A DNA stretch of 64,000 nt from Flavobacteriales bacterium (GCA_013359255.1 JABWCF010000002.1:186001-250000); one strand, 5' to 3'. Counted from the first letter of the stretch, positions 36,661 to 46,486 are shown. Translations and numbers: made by a program. Notes: generated by a model not told the origin, from the letters alone.

Positions 36661-36688
36661 TTTGCAAACAATAATATATGTACCTTTG
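36661..36688 (+). promoter_or_regulatory. Bacteroidota-type promoter of dxs
   Basis: A perfect -7 box TACCTTTG is at 36681-36688 and TTTG at 36661-36664 lies 16 bases upstream, slightly shorter than the usual spacing. The dxs ATG follows at 36716. Confidence 0.55.
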
Positions 36689-36715
36689 CTGCTTTGCTTC
36701 AATAAGCATTCAATT

Positions 36716-38653
36716 ATGAAGGAATATAAAGCCGGAGTTTTACTGGAAAAAATAAACACCCCTTCCGATTTGCGCAAGCTGAGCGAAGAAGAGTTACCTC
36801 AAGTATGTGAAGAACTTAGACAGTTTATTATTGATGTAGTATCGGAAAAAGGAGGGCATTTTGGAGCTAGTTTAGGAGTGGTAGAGCTTACGGTAGCCAT
36901 ACATTACATATTTAATACTCCATACGATCAGTTAGTATGGGATGTGGGGCATCAGGCATACGGGCACAAAATATTAACCGGACGAAGAAAAATTTTTCAT
37001 ACAAACCGCATTTATAAGGGGCTTAGCGGATTTCCAAAACGGAGCGAAAGCGAGTATGATACTTTTGGAGTAGGTCATTCCTCTACCTCTATTTCGGCCG
37101 CTTTGGGAATGGCTTTTGCATCAAAACTAAATAAGCAATCCGAACGTCAACACATTGCTGTAATTGGCGATGGAGCCATGACAGCTGGTCTTGCTTTTGA
37201 AGCCCTAAACCACGGAGGAGCTGCAAATACGAATTTGTTGGTTATCTTAAACGACAATTGCATGTCTATCGACCCTAATGTTGGGGCATTAAAGGAATAT
37301 CTAGCAGATATAACCACATCACATACTTATAACAAGCTAAAAGAAGAAGTATGGCATCTTTTGGGTCGTTTCAGTCATTTTGGCCCCAATATACAGGCAA
37401 TTGTTCAGAAAGTAGAAAACAGCGTTAAATCAGCTGTATTAAAGCAAGGAAATTTGTTTGAGGCTATGAATTTTAGGTACTTCGGCCCTATTGACGGGCA
37501 CGATGTAAACCATATGGTAAAAGTATTGAATGATTTAAAAGATATTCCCGGCCCCAAAATTTTACATTGCATAACCAAAAAAGGAAAAGGCTACCAACCT
37601 GCTGAAGAAGGAGACCCCACTCAGTGGCATGCTCCGGGAGTGTTTAACAAGGATACAGGAGAAATAATAAAGGTTATACCTAAAAGTCCGCAAGCTCCAA
37701 AATACCAAGATGTTTTTGGGCACACCATCGTTGAATTAGCCGAGAAAAATGAAAAAATTTTAGGAATTACACCAGCTATGCCTTCAGGCAGTTCGTTGAA
37801 TATAATGATGCAGGCTATGCCTAATAGAGCCTTTGATGTAGGTATTGCAGAACAACATGCTGTAACTTTTTCGGCAGGACTTGCCACACAAGGATTTGTT
37901 CCTTTTTGTAACATTTATTCTTCTTTTATTCAACGGGCCTACGACCAGATAATACATGATGTGGCTTTGCAAAATTTACATGTCGTTTTTTGTTTAGATA
38001 GAGCTGGTTTAGCCGGTGCCGATGGCCCTACACATCATGGAGCATACGATATTGCCTTTATGCGGTGTATTCCCAATCTAATTGTTTCGGCTCCGCTGAA
38101 TGAAGAAGAGCTGAGAAATTTAATGTATACTGCCCAGTTAGAAAGCACTAAAGCTCCTTTTGTAATTCGTTATCCAAGAGGAGAGGGTGTGATGCCTAAC
38201 TGGAAAACCCCATTTAAAAAAATTACCTTAGGAACAGGCAGAAGAGTGGCTAATGGTAATGATATAGCCATTTTATCTATTGGACATATTGGTAATTATG
38301 TTACAAAAGCTATTGAAAAGTTGAAGCAAGAGGGAATTAGTGCTGCACATTACGATATGCGATTTGTTAAACCTATAGACGAAGTATTGTTGCACGAAGT
38401 ATTTGGTAAATTTAACAAAGTAATAACCCTCGAAGATGGATGTTTAATGGGAGGCATGGGTTCGGCTGTATTAGAATTTATGGCAATAAACGGGTATCAT
38501 GCTCAAGTTAAAATGATGGGTTTACCCGATAAATACATAGAACACGGTTCACAGATTGAATTACATACGGAATGTGGCATTCACCCTGGAGGCATTGTTT
38601 TAACCGCAAAAGAAATGGTAGAAGGGGAAATTAATAAACAAGCTTCTGCATAA
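36716..38653 (+). CDS. dxs: 1-deoxy-D-xylulose-5-phosphate synthase
   Basis: TPP enzyme that condenses pyruvate and glyceraldehyde-3-P, the first step of the MEP isoprenoid pathway that supplies uppS. Visible signatures: DVGHQAYGHKILTGR, the TPP motif AVIGDGAMTAGLAFEALNHGG with NDNCMSI, FGPIDGHD, then the pyrimidine-binding domain (DVGIAEQHAVTFSAGLATQG, DRAGLAGADGPTHHG) and the C-terminal transketolase domain (TLEDGCLMGGMGSAV). I start at the ATG at 36716, after the promoter box; the frame opens earlier at 36662 but that is upstream of the -7 element. The product is 645 residues, normal length. Confidence 0.96.
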   Translation: MKEYKAGVLLEKINTPSDLRKLSEEELPQVCEELRQFIIDVVSEKGGHFGASLGVVELTVAIHYIFNTPYDQLVWDVGHQAYGHKILTGRRKIFHTNRIYKGLSGFPKRSESEYDTFGVGHSSTSISAALGMAFASKLNKQSERQHIAVIGDGAMTAGLAFEALNHGGAANTNLLVILNDNCMSIDPNVGALKEYLADITTSHTYNKLKEEVWHLLGRFSHFGPNIQAIVQKVENSVKSAVLKQGNLFEAMNFRYFGPIDGHDVNHMVKVLNDLKDIPGPKILHCITKKGKGYQPAEEGDPTQWHAPGVFNKDTGEIIKVIPKSPQAPKYQDVFGHTIVELAEKNEKILGITPAMPSGSSLNIMMQAMPNRAFDVGIAEQHAVTFSAGLATQGFVPFCNIYSSFIQRAYDQIIHDVALQNLHVVFCLDRAGLAGADGPTHHGAYDIAFMRCIPNLIVSAPLNEEELRNLMYTAQLESTKAPFVIRYPRGEGVMPNWKTPFKKITLGTGRRVANGNDIAILSIGHIGNYVTKAIEKLKQEGISAAHYDMRFVKPIDEVLLHEVFGKFNKVITLEDGCLMGGMGSAVLEFMAINGYHAQVKMMGLPDKYIEHGSQIELHTECGIHPGGIVLTAKEMVEGEINKQASA

Positions 38654-38660
38654 TATACCA

Positions 38661-38679
38661 ATAGGTCTGCAGAACCTAT
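38661..38679. other. Small inverted repeat between convergent genes
   Basis: ATAGGT and ACCTAT flank CTGCAGA, giving a 6-base-pair stem in the gap between the stops of dxs and the SprB-repeat gene. It lacks a T-tract, so a terminator role for either strand is only a possibility. Confidence 0.3.
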
Positions 38680-38732
38680 CTCAGAAAGAATCCAAAATAC
38701 TTTAAATTAAATTTGTATAAAGTTTTGTTGCA

Positions 38733-41700
38733 CTACCTTAGCAAGGTAACGTGTCCAATGAAGTTGTGATGCAGATTTTTGTCTTTTTCCCAAACACTTG
38801 CTTTCCAAACATAAACGGCACTGTTCGCTACTTTTCCATTTTTAACAATACCATTCCAACCTTGATTCAGGTCAGTAGTTTCCCAAATAAGTTCACCCCA
38901 ACGGTCAAAAATCTGTAAAAGGTATCTTTCAGTATCTATACCAATACCCTTTGCAAAAAATACTTCATTTAAATGATCTTCGTCTATAGTAAATGCACTC
39001 GGAACAAAGTAGGTAAACGAACCATCAACTTTTACAAATTTGGTAATAGTATCGCAGCAACCATAAGTGTTGCATACAGTAAGAAGCACTCCGTATTTAC
39101 CAGGTTCTATGTATGTGTGTACTGCGTTATACTGATTTGATGTATAATTGTCGGCAAAATTCCAAAAGGCGGTGGTGGCACCATCAGAAGTATTTGTGAA
39201 AGTAATTTCGGCAGAATAAATATCGGTTCGGAATGGTGTGGGAAAAAAATCAGCCACCGGAACAGGATAAACCGTTATTAAATTGGTTTTAGTAATGGAA
39301 CTTTTACATCCATTGCTGTCTGTAACTATTAAGGTAACAGAATATGAGCCAGCTTTGGAGTAACAATAACTTGGCATAAACCCTGTTCCGTTTCCACTAT
39401 CTCCAAACGACCATGAGTAGGAATCGCTCGTGGTTGCACTTAAAAAGTTAACACAAACGGGAGCACATCCATTTGTTGTGTCTACTGTAAAGTCTGCAAT
39501 TGGTAATGGATTTACGGTAACAAAGGCTACCGCGTTATCGGTGCATCCGTTGGCATCTGTAACAGTAACTGAGTACTGGCCAGAAGCTGCAGCATTAAAC
39601 TGAATAGTTGCAGTATTTTGTCCACCAGGATTCCAAATGTAGAAGTAATTTCCACTTCCTCCAGATGTTTGTGTAGAAAGAGTCACATTATCTCCCACGC
39701 AAACACTAATGGCATTAGGAATAATAGAAACAGAAAGAACGGGTGGTTCTGTAATAACAATCACAGCAGAATCTACACATCCGGCAGAGTCGGTAACAAC
39801 AATGTTGTATATTCCGGCAGGCAAATTAGTTTCTGTAGGATTTGTTCCTCCCGAGCTCCAATTGTAAGTAAAAGGAGAGGTTCCTCCGTTTAAAGTAACT
39901 CCGGCCGAACCGTTACTACCTCCAAAGCAAGAAACATGATTTATTACGTACGAATTTATGCTAAATGAATTTGAAAAAGGAACAAAAACGGTTGCTGTTT
40001 CTACACATCCGTTGGAATCAGTAACTGTAACGATGTATGAGCCCGTTGCCAATCCTGTTGCAGTAGGAGTAGTTTGAATAGGATTTGAATTCCACGAATA
40101 AGTGTAGGAACCTGTTCCTCCGGTAGCGTTTACCGTGGCTGTGCCAATTTGCTGTCCGCAGATAGCAGGTGTTACACTTGTGTTTAGTACAATGGCAGAA
40201 GGTTCGGTGATGGTAACAGTAGCAGTAGTGGTACACCCGTTAGCATCAGTAACTGTAACGGTGTAATTGCCGGGAGGTAAACCTGTGGCGGTTTGTGTGG
40301 TTTGCACCGGTACACTATTCCAAGAATAAGTATAATTTGGAGTACCTCCTCCTGTAGTAACAGTGGCCGTGCCGTTATTAAAACCAAAACAAGTAACATT
40401 GTTATAAGAATTAATGTTGGCTGTTAAAACGGGAGGTTCAGAAATACTTACAGAAGCGGTAACCGAACACCCATTGGCGTCAGTAACTGTAACGGTGTAA
40501 TTGCCGGGAGGTAAACCTGTGGCGGTTTGTGTGGTTTGCACCGGTACACTATTCCAGGAATAAGTATAATTTGGAGTACCTCCTCCTGGGGTAACAGTGG
40601 CTGCACCGTTGTTTAACCCAAAACAAGTAACATTCGTAAATTGGTTAACAGAAGCGGTTAATAAAGGAGGTTCTGTTATTGTAACATTTGCTGAAACGAA
40701 ACACCCGTTGGCATCTGTAACGATAACCGTATAATTGCCGGCAGGTAAGCCTGTGGCAGTTTGAGTAGTTTGTATAGGATTAGAGTTCCAAAGATATGTA
40801 AAAGGAGCGGTGCCACTAGGATTTGCTGTGGCAGTACCATCTGTTCCTCCAAAGCAACTTACATTTGTTACACTAGTTGTTGTGGTAGGCAATGGGTTAA
40901 CAACTACAGTAGCATAGGCGGTGTCTTTATTTCCCACACTATCAGTGGCAATTACCTGATAAGTGGTGGTATTCGGTGGGCAAACCACATGAGGTCCAGG
41001 ACCAACGCCAATATTGGGTGTCCAAGCATAGGTAACCGGTCCTGAATTTCCAGTTGTAGTAGCGGTAATGCTACCGCAAGAACCTGCACAAATGGTATCG
41101 TTGTTTACACTCGTTGTAATACCGCAAGGGATAATATTAACGAGTATTGTGTCGGAATCGGAATAACATTGGTAATTCACAATTAATGTAACAATAAAAC
41201 TTCCCGCACCTGTAAAGATATGGGAGGGATTATTAAGATTTGAAAAATTATTTACCCCACTTCCTGGGTCTCCAAAATTCCAAGAAACCGATTGAGGAGT
41301 TCCGGAACCTGTACAACTAGGGGGAGGAGTAACAAAGCTAAAAGTGGCTTCATAGCAATTATTCATGTTAATGGTTGCCGAAACAGTGGGTGGGAAAATA
41401 CTAAAATAGCTAGCTGGAAAATTTGGTAAGCCTCCTAAACATTGGGTTCCTCCAGGAAGCATGATGGTATTATCTACGTAACCACAGCCTACACCTAATG
41501 TATTTGGGTTATTTATTCGGGCAATGCTATTGGCAAAAATTCGAGCATGATATATTTTATTATCAGGGCCTAATTGAAGTGCTCCAGCCCAACCATTTGG
41601 CGAAGTGCCAATTTGTGTTTTTGAAGCCACAATAGCACCCGGAGAACCAGCACACATATTAAATTGGTAAATAATACAAGGTTGAGATTGATTTGTATAA

Positions 41701-42521
41701 AGTCTGGAGCCATCGGGTGAAAATTCTACCCCATACGCATAAGGATGAATTCCCATGTTTAATGGGTTTGATACTACTCCTGTGGTATTATTAAAATCAA
41801 ATAATTCTACAAAACCTTGGGCAGGGCTTCCTCCTTGAGAATAGCGTGTGGCCATGGCTAATTTATTACCATCGTGTGATGCTTTTAAATAACCGATTGC
41901 ATTGGCAGTGTTACCTGAGCTTACAGAACCAACAGCACTAACTATTGGTATGGGATTTACTCCGGCTGCTGTTAGCAAATACACTCTAAATTCATTTGAA
42001 CCCCAATGATGTGTAATAATCCAGTAATCTATATTGTTGCAGTGCTTTACTGCTGTAATTCTTTCGGTACAAGGAGCATACATTAATACATTTTTTGTGC
42101 CGGTAACTCCTCCCAAACCTCCGTTCAAACTCATGTCTATAATTGAATATCGGTAGCTTCCACCTGGAGGTAACCCTGCTGTAAATACAAAATATTCTGC
42201 GGCACTTCCGGGTCGTTTTACTACAATGGCAGACTGTGTAGAAGAGGGGTCGCCCATTAAGCCATTTCCATTAGCCATAACAGCATGGGTAGCATTTCTA
42301 ACGGTTAATCCATCGGTATAAAACATCAAATTGCCTGCTCCGTTAGACGCTGTGGCAACACCTTCCATCGTATTGAGCATACCTCCTAAAACGGCAACAG
42401 GTGGGCCAAACGGAAAATTTAATCCGGCATTTTGACCGAAATACCACCAGTTGGCTTCTCCTTGACTAAAGGCATTTCCTATAGTAAGAAGGAATAGTAA
42501 AGCGAATAAACTTTTTTTCAT
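38733..42521 (-). CDS. Giant secreted SprB-repeat / PKD protein with T9SS type B sorting domain
   Basis: A 1262-residue surface protein. After the signal peptide (about 1-19) residues about 20-390 look like a WD40-like propeller domain (ANWWYFGQNAGLNF, PYAYGVEFSPDGSRLYTNQS). A PKD domain follows (SWNFGDPGSG). Next come five SprB-type repeats of about 75-80 residues, each beginning near CFGxxxGTATV and ending GLPPGNYTVTVTDANGC. Another Ig-like unit and two PKD domains (YSWSFGDSGNGTG, TAFWNFADNYTSNQY) precede the about 80-residue CHU_C / type B sorting domain (FDRWGELIWET, GWNGIVKNGKVANSAVYVW). By analogy with SprB it may be an adhesin; that is inference. Confidence 0.9.
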   Translation of the reverse strand: MKKSLFALLFLLTIGNAFSQGEANWWYFGQNAGLNFPFGPPVAVLGGMLNTMEGVATASNGAGNLMFYTDGLTVRNATHAVMANGNGLMGDPSSTQSAIVVKRPGSAAEYFVFTAGLPPGGSYRYSIIDMSLNGGLGGVTGTKNVLMYAPCTERITAVKHCNNIDYWIITHHWGSNEFRVYLLTAAGVNPIPIVSAVGSVSSGNTANAIGYLKASHDGNKLAMATRYSQGGSPAQGFVELFDFNNTTGVVSNPLNMGIHPYAYGVEFSPDGSRLYTNQSQPCIIYQFNMCAGSPGAIVASKTQIGTSPNGWAGALQLGPDNKIYHARIFANSIARINNPNTLGVGCGYVDNTIMLPGGTQCLGGLPNFPASYFSIFPPTVSATINMNNCYEATFSFVTPPPSCTGSGTPQSVSWNFGDPGSGVNNFSNLNNPSHIFTGAGSFIVTLIVNYQCYSDSDTILVNIIPCGITTSVNNDTICAGSCGSITATTTGNSGPVTYAWTPNIGVGPGPHVVCPPNTTTYQVIATDSVGNKDTAYATVVVNPLPTTTTSVTNVSCFGGTDGTATANPSGTAPFTYLWNSNPIQTTQTATGLPAGNYTVIVTDANGCFVSANVTITEPPLLTASVNQFTNVTCFGLNNGAATVTPGGGTPNYTYSWNSVPVQTTQTATGLPPGNYTVTVTDANGCSVTASVSISEPPVLTANINSYNNVTCFGFNNGTATVTTGGGTPNYTYSWNSVPVQTTQTATGLPPGNYTVTVTDANGCTTTATVTITEPSAIVLNTSVTPAICGQQIGTATVNATGGTGSYTYSWNSNPIQTTPTATGLATGSYIVTVTDSNGCVETATVFVPFSNSFSINSYVINHVSCFGGSNGSAGVTLNGGTSPFTYNWSSGGTNPTETNLPAGIYNIVVTDSAGCVDSAVIVITEPPVLSVSIIPNAISVCVGDNVTLSTQTSGGSGNYFYIWNPGGQNTATIQFNAAASGQYSVTVTDANGCTDNAVAFVTVNPLPIADFTVDTTNGCAPVCVNFLSATTSDSYSWSFGDSGNGTGFMPSYCYSKAGSYSVTLIVTDSNGCKSSITKTNLITVYPVPVADFFPTPFRTDIYSAEITFTNTSDGATTAFWNFADNYTSNQYNAVHTYIEPGKYGVLLTVCNTYGCCDTITKFVKVDGSFTYFVPSAFTIDEDHLNEVFFAKGIGIDTERYLLQIFDRWGELIWETTDLNQGWNGIVKNGKVANSAVYVWKASVWEKDKNLHHNFIGHVTLLR
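40246..40354 (-). repeat. Near-identical DNA repeat, copy 1 (SprB repeat)
   Basis: This 109-base segment recurs at 40480-40588 with only one difference noticed (CAAGAA versus CAGGAA). The 234-base offset equals 78 codons, one protein repeat. Identity at silent positions indicates recent duplication or gene conversion. Confidence 0.85.
40480..40588 (-). repeat. Near-identical DNA repeat, copy 2 (SprB repeat)
   Basis: Second copy of the 109-base segment described for 40246-40354, in the same orientation and same reading frame. A third, more diverged relative lies around 40715-40800. Confidence 0.85.
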
Positions 42522-42580
42522 TAGGTAATTTTTACGAGTATAAGACGAGTATTCGCTTATTGGTTGCTATAAAAATAAAT

Positions 42581-42617
42581 AAAAAAAGCCCATCTTGAAA
42601 AAGATGGGCTTTTTTTA
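42581..42617 (-). terminator. Intrinsic terminator downstream of tonB
   Basis: A perfect stem AAAAAAAGCCCATCTT / AAGATGGGCTTTTTTT with a GAAA loop (TTTC on the minus strand), followed by T-rich sequence on both strands. It lies 13 bases after the tonB stop and about 60 bases before the start of the SprB-repeat gene, so it separates these two minus-strand units. Confidence 0.92.
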
Positions 42618-42629
42618 TTAAAATGTGTT

Positions 42630-43343
42630 TTATTTCAGACTGAATTTAATAGGAATAGAATAGCGTACCTGAACGCTTTTTCCGCGTTGTTTACCAGGAG
42701 TAAAATCAGGTAATGTTTTAACCATACGAACAGCTTCGTCATCTAAGGCTTTACCTCCTGCTACTCCCCGTAACACTTCTACATTAGAAACTTTGCCGTT
42801 TTTATCTACTACAAAAGAAACGAATACCTGCCCTTGTATTCCGGCTTCTTTAGCCATTTGAGGATACTTCATAACTTTTCCAAGGTGTTCGAAAATTTTT
42901 CTTTGTGTACAATTCGATTTAGCTTGCTCATCTTTTTCTTTTTCGCAACCTCCAAGTGTGGGCATGTTTTCTACGATGGTAAAAATTTCTTCTTCAACAA
43001 TTTCTTCGGCCTGTTGCTCTATTACTTGTACCTCTGTTTTTTGGTCGGCTTCAGAATCTTGAATTTGTTTTTCTTCTTTTAACTCTTTATCGTCTTCTAC
43101 AATTTGAATGATTTCTTGTACTTGCGGAGGAGGAGGAGGTGGTGGTGGTGTGTTTTGTTCTGTTATTGGGATTAATTCATCTTCTAATTCAACTTGTACC
43201 ATTCCTAAATCAGTTACTCCTCCTTCTGAAGTTTTCCAATTAATCATAATGTAAATAATGAGCAATGATGCGGCAAGACCTGCTAACATGAAGGTGCTTT
43301 TGCTTCTTTCTAAATCAACCGTAGGATTTTTTTTCAGTTCCAT
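42630..43343 (-). CDS. TonB-family energy transducer
   Basis: Couples the inner-membrane ExbB/ExbD motor to outer-membrane TonB-dependent transporters. The 237-residue protein has one N-terminal TM helix (TFMLAGLAASLLIIYIMIN), a Pro-rich stretch (TPPPPPPPPQ) and a Glu/Gln-rich linker that spans the periplasm, and a C-terminal TonB domain (KVMKYPQMAKEAGIQGQVFVSFVVDKNGKV, DDEAVRMVKTLPDFTPGKQRGKSVQVRYSIPIKF). Two Cys flank the linker end (LGGCEKEKDEQAKSNCTQ). No exbB or exbD gene is adjacent. It ends just before a strong terminator. Confidence 0.93.
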   Translation of the reverse strand: MELKKNPTVDLERSKSTFMLAGLAASLLIIYIMINWKTSEGGVTDLGMVQVELEDELIPITEQNTPPPPPPPPQVQEIIQIVEDDKELKEEKQIQDSEADQKTEVQVIEQQAEEIVEEEIFTIVENMPTLGGCEKEKDEQAKSNCTQRKIFEHLGKVMKYPQMAKEAGIQGQVFVSFVVDKNGKVSNVEVLRGVAGGKALDDEAVRMVKTLPDFTPGKQRGKSVQVRYSIPIKFSLK

Positions 43344-43430
43344 AAAATTCTTTTTTGGAGGTTATAAAATTAGTATTTTTTTAGGAAGATGCGAACTTTT
43401 TACAAATTCCATACGCACAAAATAAAAAAT

Positions 43431-43826
43431 TTAACCATAAAATAATTTAGTTGCCGAAAGCCCAAGTAAAACACCTATGGTATTAGCCAGAATGTCTTTA
43501 ACTTCTCCGGTACGGCTTGTAATAAAAAATTCTTGTATTAATTCTATTGCTACTCCATAAATGGACGTTATCCCAAATGAAACGATTAAGAGAGTAATAT
43601 ATGCAGCAAAGGGGTAGAAAACAAAAACAAACCTCCCTCCCAAAAACGACAATACGAGATAAAACATTGCATGCACAAATAAATCGAATCCGGAAAAAGG
43701 AACTTCCGGCAACTTATTTCCAGGCAAAAAACTTAATACAAGTATAACAACCGCCCAAAGTAGAGGTGGGCAATAGTACCTGCAGGAAAATGGGTTACTT
43801 GCCAATAAGTGCTTTATAGTCGGCAA
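43431..43826 (-). CDS. VanZ-like membrane protein
   Basis: A 131-residue inner-membrane protein with about four hydrophobic segments ([78 protein letters not shown]). The FLPGNKLP motif, an early acidic or His residue ([10 protein letters not shown]) and the E-IQEFF...R.....D...N.IG pattern are those of the VanZ-like family. The start at 43826 overlaps the 3' end of gcvH by 32 bases; there is no later Met before the first TM helix. The gcvH-vanZ-tonB order recurs in this phylum. Exact function unknown. Confidence 0.82.
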   Translation of the reverse strand: MPTIKHLLASNPFSCRYYCPPLLWAVVILVLSFLPGNKLPEVPFSGFDLFVHAMFYLVLSFLGGRFVFVFYPFAAYITLLIVSFGITSIYGVAIELIQEFFITSRTGEVKDILANTIGVLLGLSATKLFYG

Positions 43827-44175
43827 CAGATAAGAGTGAATTTGCCTGGCTACTATCGGAAACTTTTATTTTAACCATCCAGCCTTTTCCGTAAGGATCT
43901 TGGTTTACCAATTCTGGATTTGCATCTAATTGGTCATTTTTTTCAAGCACTTCTCCGCTTATAGGAAGAAATAAATCTGAAACGGTTTTAACAGCTTCCA
44001 CCGTGCCAAATACAGCATCTTTTTCAATGGAATCACCAACAGTTGTAATATCTACATAAACAATATCGCCCAATTCACCTTGAGCAAAATCTGTAATTCC
44101 TATATAAGCGGTTTCGCCTTCTATTCTAATCCACTCATGGTCTTTGGTGTACTTTAAGTTTTCTGGAAAATTCAT
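43795..44175 (-). CDS. gcvH: Glycine cleavage system H protein
   Basis: Lipoyl carrier of the glycine cleavage complex, moving the aminomethyl group between the P and T proteins. The 126-residue protein has [34 protein letters not shown] and the lipoylated Lys in [23 protein letters not shown], with the conserved C-terminal [13 protein letters not shown]. Full length. It probably receives lipoate through LipB, whose gene is in this window. No gcvP or gcvT is adjacent, which is common in Bacteroidota. Confidence 0.96.
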   Translation of the reverse strand: MNFPENLKYTKDHEWIRIEGETAYIGITDFAQGELGDIVYVDITTVGDSIEKDAVFGTVEAVKTVSDLFLPISGEVLEKNDQLDANPELVNQDPYGKGWMVKIKVSDSSQANSLLSVADYKALIGK

Positions 44176-44200
44176 GTTTTTTTATTTAGTTTTTGGTGGT

Positions 44201-44208
44201 CAAATATA
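44201..44208 (-). promoter_or_regulatory. -7 promoter box of gcvH
   Basis: On the minus strand this reads TATATTTG, an exact TAnnTTTG match, 25 bases before the gcvH ATG. No clear -33 element was seen. Confidence 0.5.
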
Positions 44209-44275
44209 CGAATATAGAGCAGAGAAAAAAGTGTTTTTTTATTATTAGACATATTCTTTATTTATTCGAAAAAAC

Positions 44276-46486
44276 TTATTCTTTCATGAGTTTTCTAACA
44301 TATTGTGTATCTCCAATTTGCAATTTTACGAAATACATTCCCGGTACAACTTCAGACAGATTTAATTCCAAAATTTCTTGATTTTGAGAATAGTTAAAAT
44401 TTCTTTTTAAAACCTGTTTTCCTGTCAAACTAATTAGTTGAAGTTGAATGGGAGTGTTTGTGATAAAAGGGATTTCAATAAAAACACTTTGGTTTGCTGG
44501 GTTTGGGAAAAGAATAAAGTTTTCGATTTCTGTTTTTTGAATAGAGGGAACCGAAGTAATCCAGTAGCAGGTTCCGGGCAAATTGGCATCTATCCAATTG
44601 GCTCTGGTAATAAGCCAGTTTTTAAGATATAGAATTTCTGCTGCGTAACTGTTTCCAATATAATTGTTAGGCCATACCCACGTGCTTAGCACAGGCCAGC
44701 GCTGAAAGTTTCGTTGCTGAGCTTGACTAAGGTATGTGGCCATAGAATCTATAAAGGCGGCAATGCTGTCGTTATGCCAAATACCTTGTCTGCGGTAATT
44801 CCAGTGGCACCGGGTTTCGTTTACAAAAGCGGTATCTGTAATTAGTTTGTTCCACCAAAATGGAATTAAATAAGAATCTCCGTTGCAAACGGAATTAAAA
44901 TTATATGCCCATCCGGTGGTGGTACCTCCTGCACAGTAATTGGCATTGCCAAGAGCAATATTATAATCCCAAACAGGGCCAATAAAAATTCTGCCGTTCC
45001 CGTATTTGTTTATTTTGTTTTTGTGTAAAAAGGTGCTGAGGCGGTAACCATCTACATTTTTTGTAAGTTCGTTTACTAGAAAGTAATTGATAAATGAACC
45101 CCATTCGGCATATTTTTTCCATCCGGTATTGGGGTTATCGAAGTTGGGCGAGTTGAGTGCTTTTTCGAAGCTATCTACATACATTTTAATGTATGTTTTT
45201 TGCACAGGGAGTAGTTCTATTTCTTTTGGGTCATGGAACTGGAAATTAATTTTTTGATTAGAAGATGCGTTGGGAGGGCTAAAGGGCGATTGCCATCCGG
45301 GGCTGCTATTCCCTGTGTATTTATCTATTTTAAAGAGGTATCCTCCTGTAAGTTGCTTCCCGGTAGTGTCATCGGGATTAAGTTTTGAAATATTTACTCT
45401 GTTCTCATCTCGTTTCATTTTTTCGGTAAGAACATACACTCCTTTATAATCGCCATTAATTACTACTTCGCAAAAGCGAACACGAGGGGCGTAGTTTCCA
45501 AGTATGGCCGCCCATGAGTAGGTAAGATAGTTTCTCATAAGCGATTTATCAGAATAAGGGCCGTGCAACACCCAATCGTTTTCGGTCGGCATACCAAGCA
45601 GTGGTGTGTTTAGAGTATTGCCTAATAGATTGATGGTTTCCACACTATACCCTTTTTTAGGAAAGGATTGTGAAGAGGAACCTCTTACCTGAATATTTAT
45701 TTTTCCATTGTAATTATTGTAGGGGCCATTTACATTATTTAATTGCCCAATTCCATTATCAACAATTCCCATATCGGCCATTATATCAAACTGGTCTATT
45801 ATGGTTTGCCCGTTGGTTTCTATAACAATAATGGGCAGATTAGAAGTAATGAAATTGAGAGGAGGAGTAAACCAATTGGGTGTAGGTCCGTAATTGCTGC
45901 TGTTATCGGTAATTCCAAGGTGTAAAAAAGGAATAGAGGACAAGTCGGAAGAACCAATATTGTCGTTGTGCGTTTGAACAGCAAGAACATTGGCGCCTGG
46001 AAGAAGTAAACCCGCCAAAATATTTTTATTAATAATAAAATCATCGGGTTTGCCACCTTGGTACATCTGTGCTTCATGTAATCCTGTTGATGTTTGATTG
46101 TAGGGCGGAGGAGTGCCGGGTGTTCCAATGTTAGCACGGGCTATTTCAACTCCATTGAGGTAGGCTACAAAAGCGTCATCATAATCCATAGATAAAACAG
46201 CTTGAGCAATTTTGGAGGTGTCTGAAATATTAAATTCTATACGCATATAAAGACTAACGGTGTTGGAAATAACGGTAGAATCATCGTTATCGCCATAGCC
46301 AATACCCGCTTTTCCTACGTTCCATCCAGAGGTGTTAAATCCTAAATTTTTCCAATTAACGGAAGGCTCAGTATTTGGCAGCAAATACGTCCATATTTGA
46401 GGGGCGTAAACTGCCGTTTCCCAGTGATTGATATTTTGAGAAAAACCTAAAAAAGGAATAAAAAAAAGGAATACTATTTTTTTCAT
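44276..46486 (-). CDS. Secreted CotH-type kinase-fold protein with T9SS type A sorting domain
   Basis: A 736-residue exported protein (signal peptide MKKIVFLFFIPFLGFSQ). Residues about 20-190 look like a carbohydrate- or peptide-binding beta domain (YMRIEFNISDTSKIAQAVLSMDYDDAFVAYLNG). Residues about 210-560 match the CotH atypical kinase family: INIQVRGSSSQSFPKKGYSVE, VLHGPYSDKSLMRNYLTYSWA, YKGVYVLTEKMKRDENRVNI, GGYLFKIDKY and GPVWDYNIALGN. The last about 80 residues are the sorting domain (FILFPNPANQSVFIEIP, LSEVVPGMYFVKLQIGD). CotH of Bacillus phosphorylates spore-coat proteins; a similar extracellular role here is inference. Confidence 0.88.
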   Translation of the reverse strand: MKKIVFLFFIPFLGFSQNINHWETAVYAPQIWTYLLPNTEPSVNWKNLGFNTSGWNVGKAGIGYGDNDDSTVISNTVSLYMRIEFNISDTSKIAQAVLSMDYDDAFVAYLNGVEIARANIGTPGTPPPYNQTSTGLHEAQMYQGGKPDDFIINKNILAGLLLPGANVLAVQTHNDNIGSSDLSSIPFLHLGITDNSSNYGPTPNWFTPPLNFITSNLPIIVIETNGQTIIDQFDIMADMGIVDNGIGQLNNVNGPYNNYNGKINIQVRGSSSQSFPKKGYSVETINLLGNTLNTPLLGMPTENDWVLHGPYSDKSLMRNYLTYSWAAILGNYAPRVRFCEVVINGDYKGVYVLTEKMKRDENRVNISKLNPDDTTGKQLTGGYLFKIDKYTGNSSPGWQSPFSPPNASSNQKINFQFHDPKEIELLPVQKTYIKMYVDSFEKALNSPNFDNPNTGWKKYAEWGSFINYFLVNELTKNVDGYRLSTFLHKNKINKYGNGRIFIGPVWDYNIALGNANYCAGGTTTGWAYNFNSVCNGDSYLIPFWWNKLITDTAFVNETRCHWNYRRQGIWHNDSIAAFIDSMATYLSQAQQRNFQRWPVLSTWVWPNNYIGNSYAAEILYLKNWLITRANWIDANLPGTCYWITSVPSIQKTEIENFILFPNPANQSVFIEIPFITNTPIQLQLISLTGKQVLKRNFNYSQNQEILELNLSEVVPGMYFVKLQIGDTQYVRKLMKE

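Noticed and set aside
40060-40820. Regular DNA repeats considered as a CRISPR-like array
   Set aside because: The repeats are long, in frame, and encode SprB-type domains of one protein; there are no short palindromic repeats or spacers.
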